DNA of 64,000 bases from Cryptomeria japonica. Taxonomy: Eukaryota; Streptophyta; Pinopsida; Cupressales; Cupressaceae. Shown in pieces: positions 33,424-45,841 of this stretch. The notes below the pieces were generated by a model that saw only the letters and a program-made list of their open reading frames with translations, was not told the DNA's origin and did not search any database. The DNA lies in the NCBI RefSeq assembly GCF_030272615.1, contig NC_081414.1:336615927-336679926 (forward strand). Direction: 5' to 3'. The position numbers and the translations under genes are program-made. Position 1 is the stretch's first letter, and each line of letters begins with the position of its first letter.

Positions 33424-34520
33424 CACCCAAAGAAGTTTGGGCATCCTTGAGAACAAAGCCCCTCAAGGAAGTTCCATTAAAGGTCCATTGATGTGATATA
33501 TCGCCAAGGGAGATGGATGTATGGAATAAATGAAATTTAAGGGGAAGGATTATAAGTGTGGGAAGAAGTGAAATTAGGATGACTTGGTGGAGACTTAGGA
33601 TCAACAAGTATGTCTTTTGACTTATAACTTTTGAAATTTATGCCCCCAATTAATTTGGTATTAGGGGAGATCAACTCTTGTTCTTTTTTCTTCTTAGGAT
33701 TTTTATCCTTGAATTTAATTTTTGTAGAATCCAATAGATTTTGATTTTGATTTGGACTAAAGGACTTCTCTTTATTTTTGACTTTTGAATTTTTCTTTTC
33801 AAAGCTTGATTTTTTATCTCCAATAAGTAAGGGCTTTTATGATTCTTGTTGATCCAAGTCTAGGAGAGGAGTGGAAATGGAAGGAGTAGATTAAATGGTA
33901 AGGATAAACAAGTTATCAAAAGGGCTGATGATATATTCAATAGATTTTTTGTTGGAACCACTCTTAGGAAGTTATTGATATCAAGAGTTGCTTGCATCAC
34001 TATAGGAGATTTGCATTTATACTTAGTAGCCACAACACTAGGTGGTTCATACCCAATTCCTTGACATTAAAAATTATTTGTAGGTCGTAAGAGCTCTAGC
34101 ATTCCTTTCTCATGTACACCAAGAATTGTTCCTTGATAGCCCATAATTTGTAACTTGGGCTTGCGTTCACCATTCTCATACTTGATATCTTCCTCTATGA
34201 CATTGTTATCCACAGTGCCCTGATCTTGTCGACCAAATGTCTTGGGAGATAGTGGGAGTTGATCAACATGAAAGATATACTCACCACATCTCATGTATTT
34301 AACCTTTCTCTTTGCCTTGAGCTCATGTTGTGGGGAAGTGGAAGCTTTTAGTGATTTTGGATCAACATATGTTGAAGATGGACTAGCTTCTTGATTTAAA
34401 GGGACTATCATTTTAGATCTCGATTGAAGATTCTTGCAATATATGTATGGATTTTGGTTCCTTTAACTATGACTTCAGATCTATTGTGTGGGAACTTAAT
34501 GTGTAAATGATAATTTGAAG
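33424..34520 (-). pseudogene. Gypsy region between protease and integrase end
   Basis: The - strand has MIVPLNQEASPSSTYVDPKS, VDQLPLSPKTFGRQDQG and LQIMGYQGTILGVHEKGM, resembling the linker downstream of the protease in conifer-type Gypsy elements. A Lys-rich section (KDKNPKKKKEQELI) follows. It then connects to the integrase tail (LRGFVLKDAQTSLG). No RT or RNase H motif occurs between, so most of pol is missing from this element. Confidence 0.6.
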
Positions 34521-35150
34521 GTAATTATCTCATGGAATGTATCCATGATCAAACCAAAAGAATATTTTATGTAAGATCAAGATCAAGGACTTGAAAAACT
34601 ACATCCTTTGTTACTAGCCTAAATCTTAGAGGTAGAGTGACTATTCCTTTTAAGGAGCGTTCTTCATCATCATATGCCTTTATAGTGATCTTCTTTCTAT
34701 AATCCATTGCATTTTTAGAGTATCCCAGTTGTAAGGTAACTTTCAATGTACAAATATTGAGACCTTCTCCTCCATCTATCAAGACTCATTTTATGCAGTG
34801 TTTGTGGAGGAAAGATTCAATGTGAAGTGGTACATTGTGTGGTTGATGTGGAGATGCATCATCTACTTCTGTGAATGTAAGGAATGAGGGGTAGAAATAT
34901 GTCCCACCATGGCTTGAAAGTGGTCCATGTTTAGATTGGTAGGAACAAATGTCTCTTGCAATATTTTGTCCAAAATAGTTTTGTGTGAGGGTGAAATGCA
35001 CAAAAGTTCAAGGATTGAAATAAGAGCGAGTATCTTTCCCAAATGGTCTACAAGGTCATATTGGCTATTAGATGATGAGGAAGTTGTTTTTATAAATAAC
35101 ACCTTATAAAGTAACTTTACCCCCTCAAGTAGTGACATTGCATTCAAGAG
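34521..35150 (-). pseudogene. Gypsy protease and preceding spacer
   Basis: The segment YDLVDHLGKILALISILELL, DKILQETFVPTNLNMDHFQA precedes a protease-like block, stop-VLIDGGEGLNICTLKV, with DGG in the active-site position. AYDDEERSLKGIVTLPLRF and DVVFQVLDLDLTY follow. An in-frame stop lies just before the protease block and several follow it. The aspartic protease would normally process Gag-Pol. Confidence 0.75.
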
Positions 35151-36331
35151 ATTTGCATTTTATGGCTATGGTAGACACATGGTTGTCCATTTTGGAAAGG
35201 TGGTTGACAATGTAATCATAGGCCACAATAGTATAATTGGCATTATTGTCTATCTTAGGGGCCTTTCCCTTATCATGTTTTGGGAATGGTTACTTGAAAA
35301 TTGCATACTCTTCATTGGAAGTATGACCATCAACTTCTATTGTGCCATTGTCAATAAGATCTTGGATGAGATTCTTCAATTTGTGACAATTACTAGTCTT
35401 ATGGTCCTTTCTCTCATGATATTCACAAAATTCATTGTCATTCCACCAGGAAGGTTTTACCCTTGGTTCAAATGGTTTATTATCTAGTAATGCAATGAGA
35501 TTTTTATCTACCAACTTCTTCAATGCGCTTTCAATTGGTTCTCCCATAGGTGTGTACTTCCTTGGAGGTCTTGGTGCTCTTTGTGTATTCACTTGATTGT
35601 TGGAAGAACTAGGCTTGACCATAGTACCATCCACTACCCCATCATTGATGGTATTCTTGTTTTTATTCCAAAATTGAGGTTTGTCTTTTCTATTGGGGTC
35701 ATCTTTTTTCTCTTCAAATATCTTGATGGTGCCTTGCTCAATGAGGACCTTTTCAACTTATAGACATTTTTCAATAACTTCCTTGAAGATAGACAAACAT
35801 GCCATTTGAATTTCATATCCAATTTCCATGTTCACATTTTGGGTAAATATCTCAACCATTTGCTTTTGTGAAATTTGACAAGGGCAGTGACTAGCCAAAC
35901 TTCTCCATCACTGTAAAAATGATGCAAATGACTCCATTTTTTTTTTGTGTTACATAACGTGGTCATTGATACCTCACTTTCAACGTTGTATGAGAAATGT
36001 TGTATAAAGGCCTCTACCAATTCACCGCTTGACTTGATCCCAGACGAAAGCTATGAAAACCATTCCATGACTTGTCCACCTAAACTTTGTGGAAATAATC
36101 TCATGAAGTAGGAATCTTCTTTTGCCACCTCTATGCAAGCCATATAGAATTATCTAATGTGTGTATAGGGATCTCCTTTTCCTCTATACTTGTCAAACTT
36201 TGGTGTCATGAAATGAGGAGGAAAAGGAGGCATTGGTATGCTTCTCTTGTATGGATAAGGACATATGTCATGAATTGTGTAGTCCTTTGTTGGTGTTTTC
36301 ATACTTGCTATTAATTGTTGCAATTCATTAA
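35151..36331 (-). pseudogene. Gypsy gag, C-terminal part
   Basis: The - strand starts inside gag with NELQQLIASMKTPTKDYTIH, CPYPYKRSIPMPPFPPHF and PKFDKYRGKGDPYTHIR. The capsid-like section follows (EAFIQHFSYNVESEVSMTTL), then RAPRPPRKYTPMGEPIESAL and the Cys/His motif CEYHERKDHKTSNCHKL. Stops and small indels are scattered through it. It joins 38,741 in frame after removal of the solo LTR. Confidence 0.82.
36327..36331. repeat. TSD of solo LTR 36,332-38,735, left
   Basis: ATTAA, repeated at 38,736-38,740. Confidence 0.82.
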
Positions 36332-38735
36332 TGTTAGACACAATGCACCACTGAGAGGGGGGTGAATCAGTGGTTCTCAAAATTTTCCCTTTTACTAACC
36401 TATGTGTGCATACCGATTATTAGATCTAACTAGGAACAAACTTACCGGTTAGTGAGGATACCAACTCATATGCAAACACACACAAGGGACATCACATAAC
36501 ACTAGAATGTACGAGGAAAACCCAAGATGGGAAAAACCTCGGTGAGCAATGCTGCTGGAGTCTACTGCTCCACTCAAGCCTCACAATCAAAAATTGTTAC
36601 AATGTTTAGGCCACCAACCCAAGGAGCTACAACCCATGATTTAGGGCACCAACCCAAGGAGCACCAACCCCTAATTTCAGACACCAACCCAAGGAGCACC
36701 AACCCATGACTTGTTTATGGGCTACAACCCAAAGGAGCTACAACCCCTACACCGAGCTACAACTCAATGTTCACAATCAAAACATCAATTACAAAAGTAG
36801 TTGTCTTGTTACAAGTGAATCTTGTAACCATTTCATATACCTTACTCTATCAGTGAGATATCTTCTCTGCTACACCAACTCAGACTTCTGCTGCTCTCTC
36901 TTGGTGCTCTACTGCTAGCAAACCCTACCAGTACACCTCTCCTCCTCTTCTTCTCTGTTGGATCTCCTCCTCACTGCTCTGCACTTTTAACAGTGCTGTA
37001 CTCTATCAGTCCACTATCTGTCTTCTCTGCATCTCTTTTCACTTTTTCTCTGTCGATATGGACACTACCTGTTCTGCTCTTCTATCGGTTGAACACTTCA
37101 ACTAGGTTCTCCCTCACTCTCACTCTCTTCTCAGATACTTGTTGAGCACTTGGCTGATTTTCTCTCACATGTAGAAGTAATACACTTCACAACAACACAA
37201 TATTCTTCTATTCAACAACACTTAACTATGTCTTTGGCCTGCATATTTATAGTCTAGTTTTCCCGCCAAAAACCAATTCAAAATCTAGGAGGTTAGGGTT
37301 TCCTCATCACTTTCAAGGAAAACCAAATCCAATCAGATATTCCTCGATTTGATCATCCAGACAACCAACTATACAACTCAGCCATTAACGCGCCTTCTAG
37401 ATCATGCCTCCTATCTCTAGCGAACTTCTTTTTCCTTTATCGACTGATTTCTTGGTCAACCACCAAGATTGATCTTGTTGTTTCTTTCATCTACCTCAAT
37501 CTCCTCAATCAATATTAGTTGGATCTAAGTTGTCCTCCAGACCTCGATCCGCAAACCTCTACAACATCTCTGCAACACGTCCCATGATTTGTGAGATCTT
37601 CCATTAATGTCGACCAACTCTACGACTACCCCGTCGGTGTACATACCTTCTTCATTTGAATGTAGGTCCGCCACCTTGACTCCATGTGGAATCCATGTCG
37701 ACCAAATGCTAGCTTGACACTTCATGTCAATCCAGATAGGATCATCGACCAAACACTCTATCGGTTTCTCTTCTCTGTTGATTTACTAACCCTACCGATA
37801 TCTCACATTTTACCAATTGACTCCTCATGTTTGCACTTTGCTGAACTGTCGGTGGAACACCTAAAATAGTCTTCAAACATGTCTATCCAAAGTATTCTCA
37901 TTCCCACAAGGTGGGAAGACATCTACATCTGTACCGTGTCCATATTACCGGTAAGCACTCTTGATGAAACTCTATCATCAACCTTCAACAAAATTCATCT
38001 TCAGTTCGTCCATTCTCCTTTGACTGAATCTACTCAGCCTTGCCTTCTCCTTGATCAACTCTGACCACATCACAACCAATTTGTCAAAGTGACAAACACA
38101 TGACTTCTTCATCTGTACCAACATCTCAACATGCCTTCTCTGTTGGTTAGTGTATAACCCTGATTTCATGCACTTTAAGACATTCCTTTGTTTCATCAAT
38201 AGATCCAGTGTGAGAACTCTCACTGTCAGTCATTTCTTCTCATGATGAATGCATCTTCATCAGGTGGGAGTCCTTTTGTCTTGCAATTTCACAACATACA
38301 TGTGATCAGTTCATTCTTCTCCTCCAGTGTTGATGTGATTTAGGTAAAATTCTGCATCTTCATCACAAACAACGTCCAAGTACCTTGCTCATCCTTCTTG
38401 TACACTGGTCATGACCTTTGTAGGCTAACAACCACTCACTTGGTTGATCTAACTTCCCCATGTCAACACATCACTTACTAGTTGACATCCTTTCCTTACC
38501 GGTGATACATTGTACCGGTATTGATCACCTTACCATTCCATGCACACAAGTTAGGCACCAACTTGTGTACCAGTGACTCCCAGGGTCATCTTCCTTACCT
38601 TACCGGTGTTCTGCAACATAAGGTGATATCAAAGATATCTCAACTTGTACTCTTCCTTGACGGTGTTTCACATACATTTCTCATACTGGTAGTCATATCA
38701 TACCGGTTGAAATCAATGACAACCCAATGCCAACA
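36332..38735 (-). mobile_element. Solo Copia-type LTR (2,404 bp) inserted in Gypsy gag
   Basis: On the - strand it begins TGTTGGCATTGGGTTGTCAT and ends TGTGTCTAACA, with ATTAA on both sides. Removing it plus one TSD copy joins DLQQIN to ELQQLIASM in frame. Start and end resemble Copia-1 and the cargo element (TGTTGG...GTCATTGAT at the start, a CACCCCCC run near the end). It has no coding region. An imperfect CACCAACCCAAGGAGC tandem repeat lies at about 36,610-36,760. Confidence 0.85.
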
Positions 38736-38740
38736 ATTAA

Positions 38741-39560
38741 TTTGTTGCAAATCACTACTAGGTGGTTCTTTGTCTCTTTCAGTTATTCCCATGCATGAGC
38801 CACTGGGAGGAGGAGGAGGCACATAATGCATATAAGGGTGATATTGGTCATATATATGCTCATATGGTGGATGAACGTAGTTATTATATGGGCACCTGGT
38901 ATGGTATTATGATAAGGAGCATTAGGCCTAGGATGATTGTATGTATCATGGCCATGTGCATAGTTTGTATTGTAAGCATGATCTTGACTATTACCACCAA
39001 ATCTAGCACATGGTCTTCTTGTGTAGGTATTATCATGACCTTGGGTATTCTCTTTCTATTGGGTATAAGAATTGGTATTCCTTCGACCTTGGAATGTACG
39101 TGCATGGGTCTGTTCATGATTTTCTCTATCATCATTGGTATAAGCATGAGTATCAATGACTTCAAGTTTTTGAAACAAGGATGAGGGTGACTCAAGAATG
39201 TTACGCTCGTGTCTATTTCCACCATCATTTCCACTAGTTTGATTGAGATCCTCTTCCAAAATTTGTCACATCAAAGCCATGGGGTAGTCTTGTACCACTT
39301 TGGATTAACATGTGTAAAAAGTGTTGATGGTGTCTTCTTATAATCACTTCAACCAATCTATTAAATCGCTCATTAGACATAGTATCTTGAATCTCTATGA
39401 TATTAAAGGACTCATTGTCAGATTCTTGTCCATTATTGTGATTTTCAATGGATTATGAGTTATAAAATTCTTCCTCGTCAAACTCATATGTTTCCATGTT
39501 TATAGATATTTGAGCTTCTTCGACTTGTCTTCTAGACCTTAATGAATGGGTTTCAACCAT
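38741..39560 (-). pseudogene. Gypsy gag, N-terminal part
   Basis: On the - strand ATG at 39,558-39,560 gives MVETHSLRSRRQVEEAQISI, METYEFDEEEFYNS-stop, MSNERFNRLVEVI, ILEEDLNQTSGNDGGNRH, then HPPYEHIYDQYHPYMHYVPP and a Pro-rich stretch. It has several stops. This is the usual start of this Gypsy gag type. Confidence 0.72.
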
Positions 39561-41073
39561 GAAAGAACTTAGCTAAGATGGAGTATAGGAGCAAATGAAT
39601 ACTTATGGAAGATAAGAGGGGTTTTGGAATGGATAATGAATCTAGGGTTGACTTGCAATGTCCCAAAACGTTGTTCCAAGATGAATGTGATGATCTAAAG
39701 AAAGGTGTAGCTTCCTAGGAGCTAATGAGGTAAGTTGACCTTAACCAGAGATGCCCAAAAGGTACCCAAGATGATAAATATGATTCAGGAACCACCTAGA
39801 TATGTATGTGATGTGTTTGCAAGATAAGATAGGGACTACTAAACAACCTTTTTACTCTAGTTGAAAAGTGTGAATGGGGGCTTGAAAATGACGTTTTAAA
39901 ATGTTTGAAAGTGAATAGAAAGCCTTAACAAAATGATGGCTGAGTAAAATCTAGAATCATATGGAATCAACCTTAGAAGTTGTTATAATCTCATAAAATC
40001 ATGCGCAATATGAATTCAAAAACGTGTCAAAATATCTTATACATAGTTTCAGAGTCTGAATATGCAATTTCACAATCACAATGTATTTCTTAGTTCTGTC
40101 TAAATTTTGAAGTTGTTGATAAGTGACCAGATCTCAATGTTGATGTTTTTGTGGCAAGAAAGTACAAAAATAAGAAGACACAATGTCTGAAGGTGTTGTT
40201 ATCCAAAATAAGTGTAATGTGTATGTTTTGTAGGCCAAAATAGCCCAATTTCCACAGGTCTCAACACAATAAAAAATACTTGTAAGCATGCACAACCTAG
40301 GCTTGGAAAGAGGATACTACTTACTGAGTCCCCACTTGAATTTATCCAAATACTAAAGCAAGGCGAATAGAAAGAGATTTGGTGGCACTGGCTCCCCCTT
40401 GCATGACACTCACTTCTCGAGCACACAATAATATCATACCCCAAAGATCTAAAGATCTTATGAACCGAGAGACATTTGTGTCAACAATGAGTAGTAGCAA
40501 TGTAGGTGGCTTTGGACGTCCGACCTCCTGCACCAACAAGAAAAAAGGGTTTTTGGGCCACTAAAACAATGGTGTCGAGTCAATGTTTTGAGGTATACTA
40601 GTGGATATACATGCGACGGTTCACTGAATTAAGAGGCCTCCTTGTTGAGAAAATGGTGTCTCAACCTTGCATTTACATGAGGTTACTATTTATAGTATTT
40701 TTTCATTTAAGCATGAAATGGTGTGAAATTCTCCCCAAAGCTTCAAATCGGCTAGATAAGTATGCTAGTAAATTTTAATTGCAAGATCATAGCTAGTTTT
40801 GAAGATATTAAAGTTTCCATTTTTGAAGGGTGTGATGAAAGGTTTAAATTTAATTTTGAGGAATTTAGACCTTCTAAAATGCCTTTAAAAGTGGGAATAA
40901 ACAACATAGCCAATTAAAAGGTGATAGAACACTTCATGAGCTTTCCAACGCTTCAAACAATTCATCAATCAGACACACAGTTCATAAGTTATGGCCTCTG
41001 GAAGTTTGGACTCTTGAAATAAGAAATATAAAATGCATCAAACACATAAATAAGTTGTAAAAGGGAGGGCACA
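39561..41073. other. Probable Gypsy leader, 5' LTR not resolved
   Basis: About 1.5 kb with no coding frame. It lies upstream of gag on the - strand, where leader and 5' LTR are expected, but no copy of the 28,141-28,861 LTR is recognisable. Confidence 0.35.
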
Positions 41074-41610
41074 TGTTGATGTGTGTTTTGACACATCATA
41101 GGGCATCTAGATTGGAGATAAGGTTGACTCTACTTTATTAGGTGGTTTTAGCCTATGATTTTGTAATACCGCTTGATGACTTCTTGTATTGTATCTCCTA
41201 TATATGAAGTGTGTGAGATAGAGGTTCTGTGTAAGAGTCTTATGGCTATTGAGTTGCCTCTAAATCTCTGATTAGTGGTACTCCTACAAAGATCTTGTTG
41301 TGCAAGTGTATTGTAATATGTTATTGATTGCTGAATAATATATTGAGCTGCTTTTGGAGTGTGGGGTTTTTCTCCCGAAAGGGTTTTCCCCACGTAAATA
41401 ATTGTGTTGTGGTATGCATGTTATTATGTCTATTTTTGTTAAGTTTTTATAATTTTTGTAATGATCTGTAAAATTCTTTGCATTACCCTCCTGTCAAGGT
41501 TAGTGTAGGAAGTTGTTTCGCTACTTAACTTCCTTACACTCCTAGCCCTTTCGAGTTTTATGCATCACATGGATACTAGATGAGACATATGTTGGTATAA
41601 CACATCAACA
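41074..41610 (+). repeat. LTR of another element (537 bp)
   Basis: It begins TGTTGATGTG and ends CACATCAACA, a perfect 10-bp inverted terminal pair. A purine tract (AAAAGGGAGGG) precedes it, as for a 3' LTR on the + strand. Its 3' part has the TTTTCCCCACGTAAATAATT signature seen in Copia-type LTRs. Flanking 5-mers (GCACA, TCAGG) do not match, so it is not a clean solo LTR. No matching 5' LTR or coding part was found. Confidence 0.6.
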
Positions 41611-42665
41611 TCAGGTGATAAGTGATTTTCATAAAAAAACAGAATTATTTATATAGCGAACCAAAACAAAGTACCTCTTGGTCCATTCCCTCTCATAAGA
41701 TGAGAAGCGAACCCTCTAAAGACAATACCAATTTCTCGTAAACCCAAGATCCAATGGAAGGCAAGGGGAGAGGATACTTTTGTTATTATCTCACGGTTCT
41801 AAACAAAAATGTGCCAAAAGCATAGGACACTTCAAAAAAATTTCATTTACCCTTCAACAAACAAAGAAAATGATTAATGAAAACCATGCGAGCCTAATTA
41901 AACTAGAAAAGACAAACACACATCTAAATTGCCCCTGCAAGACAATGATTAGTAGTTTCAATGATTACCCCAACCTACAAGGAAACTTGTTAGGTTAATT
42001 TTAAAAACCCCAAAATGAAATGTGAAAGGGGCGTTCGATAAAATGATAGAAACAACTACACCACTTTGTTAGCCCACAAGGGTTAGGACAAAAGCAAATC
42101 AAATCTGGAATTTAACCTTAATTTTTTAAAGATATGATTTTTCATGAATTATTTTGCATCTCAATTAAAATAAAAAAGAACAAACCACCTCTAGAATGCT
42201 GAGATCTTTCCAGAAATATAAGAAAATCCAAAAGATTTGCTAATTTACTCCCAAAATTATTTTTTTTAATGAAAAATCATGAAAAAACCATAAATAAATC
42301 AAAGTTGATCCAAAAAATTTGATTTTTGTACTGAGAACTCTTGATACCATTCCAACCCTGTAAATAAATTTTTGTGCATAAATTCCTAGCTGTTTGTGAG
42401 ATATGGTCAAATCATTGCAAAACCCTAATTTTTAAAGATCTAATTCTTAATGAAATATTTGGCACCAAAATTAAAAGCACAAAGAATAGATCCCCTCTAT
42501 AATTCTGATATTTTTCCATAAATATAAGAAAATTTGAAAAAATCGCCAATTTACTCAAATTATTTTTCTATGAAAAATCATAAATAATTCAAAACTAATC
42601 CAAAAAATTTGATTTTCGGACGAAGAACTCTTGATACCATTCCAAAACTGCAAAAAATAATTTGT
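41611..42665. other. Non-coding stretch with a direct repeat of about 280 bp
   Basis: No gene. Two diverged direct copies, about 42,110-42,390 and 42,420-42,660, share AAGAACTCTTGATACCATTCC-like and ATATAAGAAAAT segments. The right edge is the breakpoint of the large tandem duplication. Confidence 0.55.
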
Positions 42666-42673
42666 GTAGAAAT

Positions 42674-43800
42674 TGTAGACACCTATAAATGTCTCATTAC
42701 TAACACGCTAATTATTCCTCTTTATTGATTAAATAATTCTTCAATTCTTTAATTAATCTAATTAAATTCTTCTAATTAACATTTCATCACATTTATTCAT
42801 CATATTTTAATTATACAATTTCACCTTAATCGTTTAATCATTTAACCCCTTTCTTATATTAATTAAATATTCATTATTTAATTAATTTCAATTTAATTCC
42901 TTTAATTAAATAATCTTAATTATTTAATTAATTTCAATTTCTAATAATTTAATAGTTTCTTTAGATTATTTAATTATATAATTCATTCTTTTCATTAATA
43001 TTTGAATTCAAAATCCCCTAATGCTAATTTCAATTAATAAATGTTCATTTCAATTTCATGATTCAAAAATCAAAATTCAACTCAAATGAAAATCAAAATT
43101 GAATTTCAAATAAATTTCCTAGAGCACATGTTGAAATCCTAATTGGCACTAACTTTCAATCTAAATAGGCAATCTATTTAGTCAACTTCCCAATCAATTC
43201 AATCATCTCCCTAGTTAACTCAGTTAACTCCTCAATCACCTTTTTCAACTCCCTATCAGCTTTTTGGAACAAATCAATCAAATTAGTTAACTCTTCAATC
43301 AACTCAATTCATTGATCAATATATTCAATCATCTAATCAATCAGTCCAGTCAACTCATCAATCAAATGAGTTTATCTCTCAATCAATTATGTCTCAAGCA
43401 ATCTTCACCATTGATCAATTTTGTTCTTAAATCAATCTTGACCGTCCATTCCTCTCATCCAAAATCTATAAATTGAGCATCCATTTCCCAATTTCAATAA
43501 TCAAAAACTTCAAATTCTTGTGTCAATCTTATGCAGGTTAGCATCACAATACTGAGAGCCATCATATCACAAGAAGTAGAAGGACAATGGAAGCAACTTG
43601 CATCTATGAGACATGGAGTTTTGATTGAATTTATCTATAGCCTTATTGTTTTTGATTGCATGCTTTCATTGATGTTATAAAATTCATTAATTAGATAGGA
43701 TTCATATTTTCTTATTATTCTAGTTAATAGTGATGAATTTTTTCATAATGCAAACGGTGAACCCAATGTGAAACTACAACAATCTAACTTTTCTATCTAT
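42674..43800 (+). repeat. Gypsy-type LTR, copy 1 (3' limit uncertain)
   Basis: Starts TGTAGACACCTATAAATG, sharing its first ten bases with the Gypsy LTR at 28,861 (- strand). It has a TATA-like CTATAAATTGAGC near 43,466. Its end is not clear. It may be a solo or truncated LTR. Confidence 0.5.
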
Positions 43801-45569
43801 TTTCTGTGTTTTTGCAGATATAGTGTACGGACCTTCGCATTTGCACACAGGATTTCACATGCATATGCACAATATTTCACATGTGCTCATATGGAATTTC
43901 ACATTTGTTGAGATGGTGTTTCTCTTTCATGCCTTGGGTGTTTTGCATTCATCCAAGGTAAAAGAAGAGTAAAGCATTTAGGTCATTTCTATTAGTTACT
44001 ATATCGTCTCTAGTTTTCACAATTCTGGCTTGTTTGTTGATTAGTTATAGATTTTATTTAAAATGAATACAACCCCATGTCTTGTAAGATAAAAATCAAT
44101 ATTGTAGGATCTAGACAGCAGGCATAATGGAATTGACAACAAAGACATTACCAGAGAAATCAGAGAGCAAAACAATTATTAATAGAGCCGGAGTTGCAGA
44201 TCGCCTATTTTTCGATATCAAAGACGTGTCCAAGCCTATATTTTGAAATACAGAATGATAGAGGGCACCAGATTAGCAATTTGTGAAAAATTAACTCTTT
44301 GTTTTGCAGAATCCGAATTGTAGTTTTTACATAGAAACGTGTTTTGCATGCCTTCAATTTTTGTTTCGCATCCATTAAAGTAGTATTTCGCAAGTGGGTA
44401 AGTGCAACAAGATGGTGAACAAAAAGAGGGGTATAAGTGGCCACTTTTTTTTCTTCTTCTTCTGAAAATAGGTAAACCTGAACTTCAAAGAGATAATTGA
44501 AGGTCATGCACTCAAAACTAGGAGTTGAGAAAATAATAAGAATTGTAGTACTCTAAATCTAGTTTCTAAACTACTAAAGTTTTTCTAAAATTGGATAAGA
44601 TTAAGAGGGTCAAACCTCTCGCGCACGAAAAATTGTTCCTCATTTTTTCAGAAAAAACATAACATAGTAGTTTTCGTGCACTGCACAAAATATATAGTTA
44701 GATTTAGTATTTTGTAAAACCCTTTGGTAGGATGATAGGTAAGAGTGAGATCTATAAGTTGTGTATTTTTTTTAAATTTTCCGTTGAGTAATTTTTTTTC
44801 ATGATTTTTTGAAGTGACCGCATCCTGAACATTTGGTACCTATTCGTGCGCTAGGCATAACTTGCATCAAAATAATCGAAAATGCAAACTTCTCTTTTTA
44901 AAAGTGTATAGAATCTATTGTAGAACAATAATATATAATTTATTTTGAATTTGGTCAAGTATATCAAACATTATTAAAAAAATGGTAAACATATGTCTGT
45001 GAGGACTGTTAAGGCACTGGTAAAGAAAATTAAAGTTTACTATGCTAATGTTGTCCAAAAATAGAAAAATTTATATGGTCAGAAAACTGAGAAGACGTGT
45101 GAAATTATGGTGGTAATTTTAGCTATGAACACTTGATCATTTGTAAACCTGATGATGACGAAGCTGAGAAATCATGTTGGAAGATGAAAAAACATGTGAA
45201 GGGACAAAAATAAAGAGAAAATGAGCTTGCAAGCCCTAGGGTCATTTTCCAACCCTCTTACCAAGCCAAAACCTGCACAGGTGATCTGCAATATAACCCG
45301 CTTAGGTTTTGAGAAACAAAAATTACTATTCATAGATTTACACAACCCGTACAGGCTATGTAGAATTCAAACCATCATTTTGAGTTTCACAAAACCCGTA
45401 CTGGTTATGAAGACATCAAAATGTATGCTTGTAAACTTAGCATTTACTACACATATGTATAGACATACATATATAATATGTGGTTATGTATGTATATATG
45501 TATATCTATAGTTATATATACATATAATTATATAGATATATGTATATATGTTTGTATACATGCATGTCT
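43801..45569. other. Non-coding sequence between LTR and CT-rich tract, copy 1
   Basis: No supported gene. Near 45,265-45,410 there is a cluster of CATAACCCGTAC-type near-palindromes. A TATG/ATAT-rich tract follows at about 45,455-45,560. Confidence 0.5.
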
Positions 45570-45780
45570 CTCTTCTTTTCCTCTCTCTCTCTCTCATCTT
45601 CCTTCCCTCATCACTGTCTTTGTCTATTTTGAGCTCTATTGTTCTCCTTGAGTTCTATCTCATCTCTCTCCCTCTCACACTTCTCTCTTTGTTGAGTCTC
45701 TCACCCTCTTCTCCTTCTCATTCTCTCTCTACCTCATGTCTCTCACCCTCTCCTCCTTCTCCCACTCTCTCTCCCTATCA

Positions 45781-45833
<53 letters not shown>

Positions 45834-45841
45834 CCTCCCTC
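45570..45841. repeat. CT-rich tract and (CT)n microsatellite, copy 1
   Basis: Pyrimidine-rich sequence with an uninterrupted CT run at about 45,785-45,830, ending CCCTC directly before the LTR. Open frames rich in Leu/Ser are by-products. Confidence 0.85.

Noticed and set aside
36600-36760. CRISPR-like array (CACCAACCCAAGGAGC repeats)
   Set aside because: Imperfect short tandem repeat within a plant LTR, with no spacer structure.
40378-40400. TTTGGTGGCACTGGCTCCCC as a primer binding site of a + strand element
   Set aside because: No LTR end directly before it and no tRNA complement that I can justify. The surrounding gag is on the other strand.
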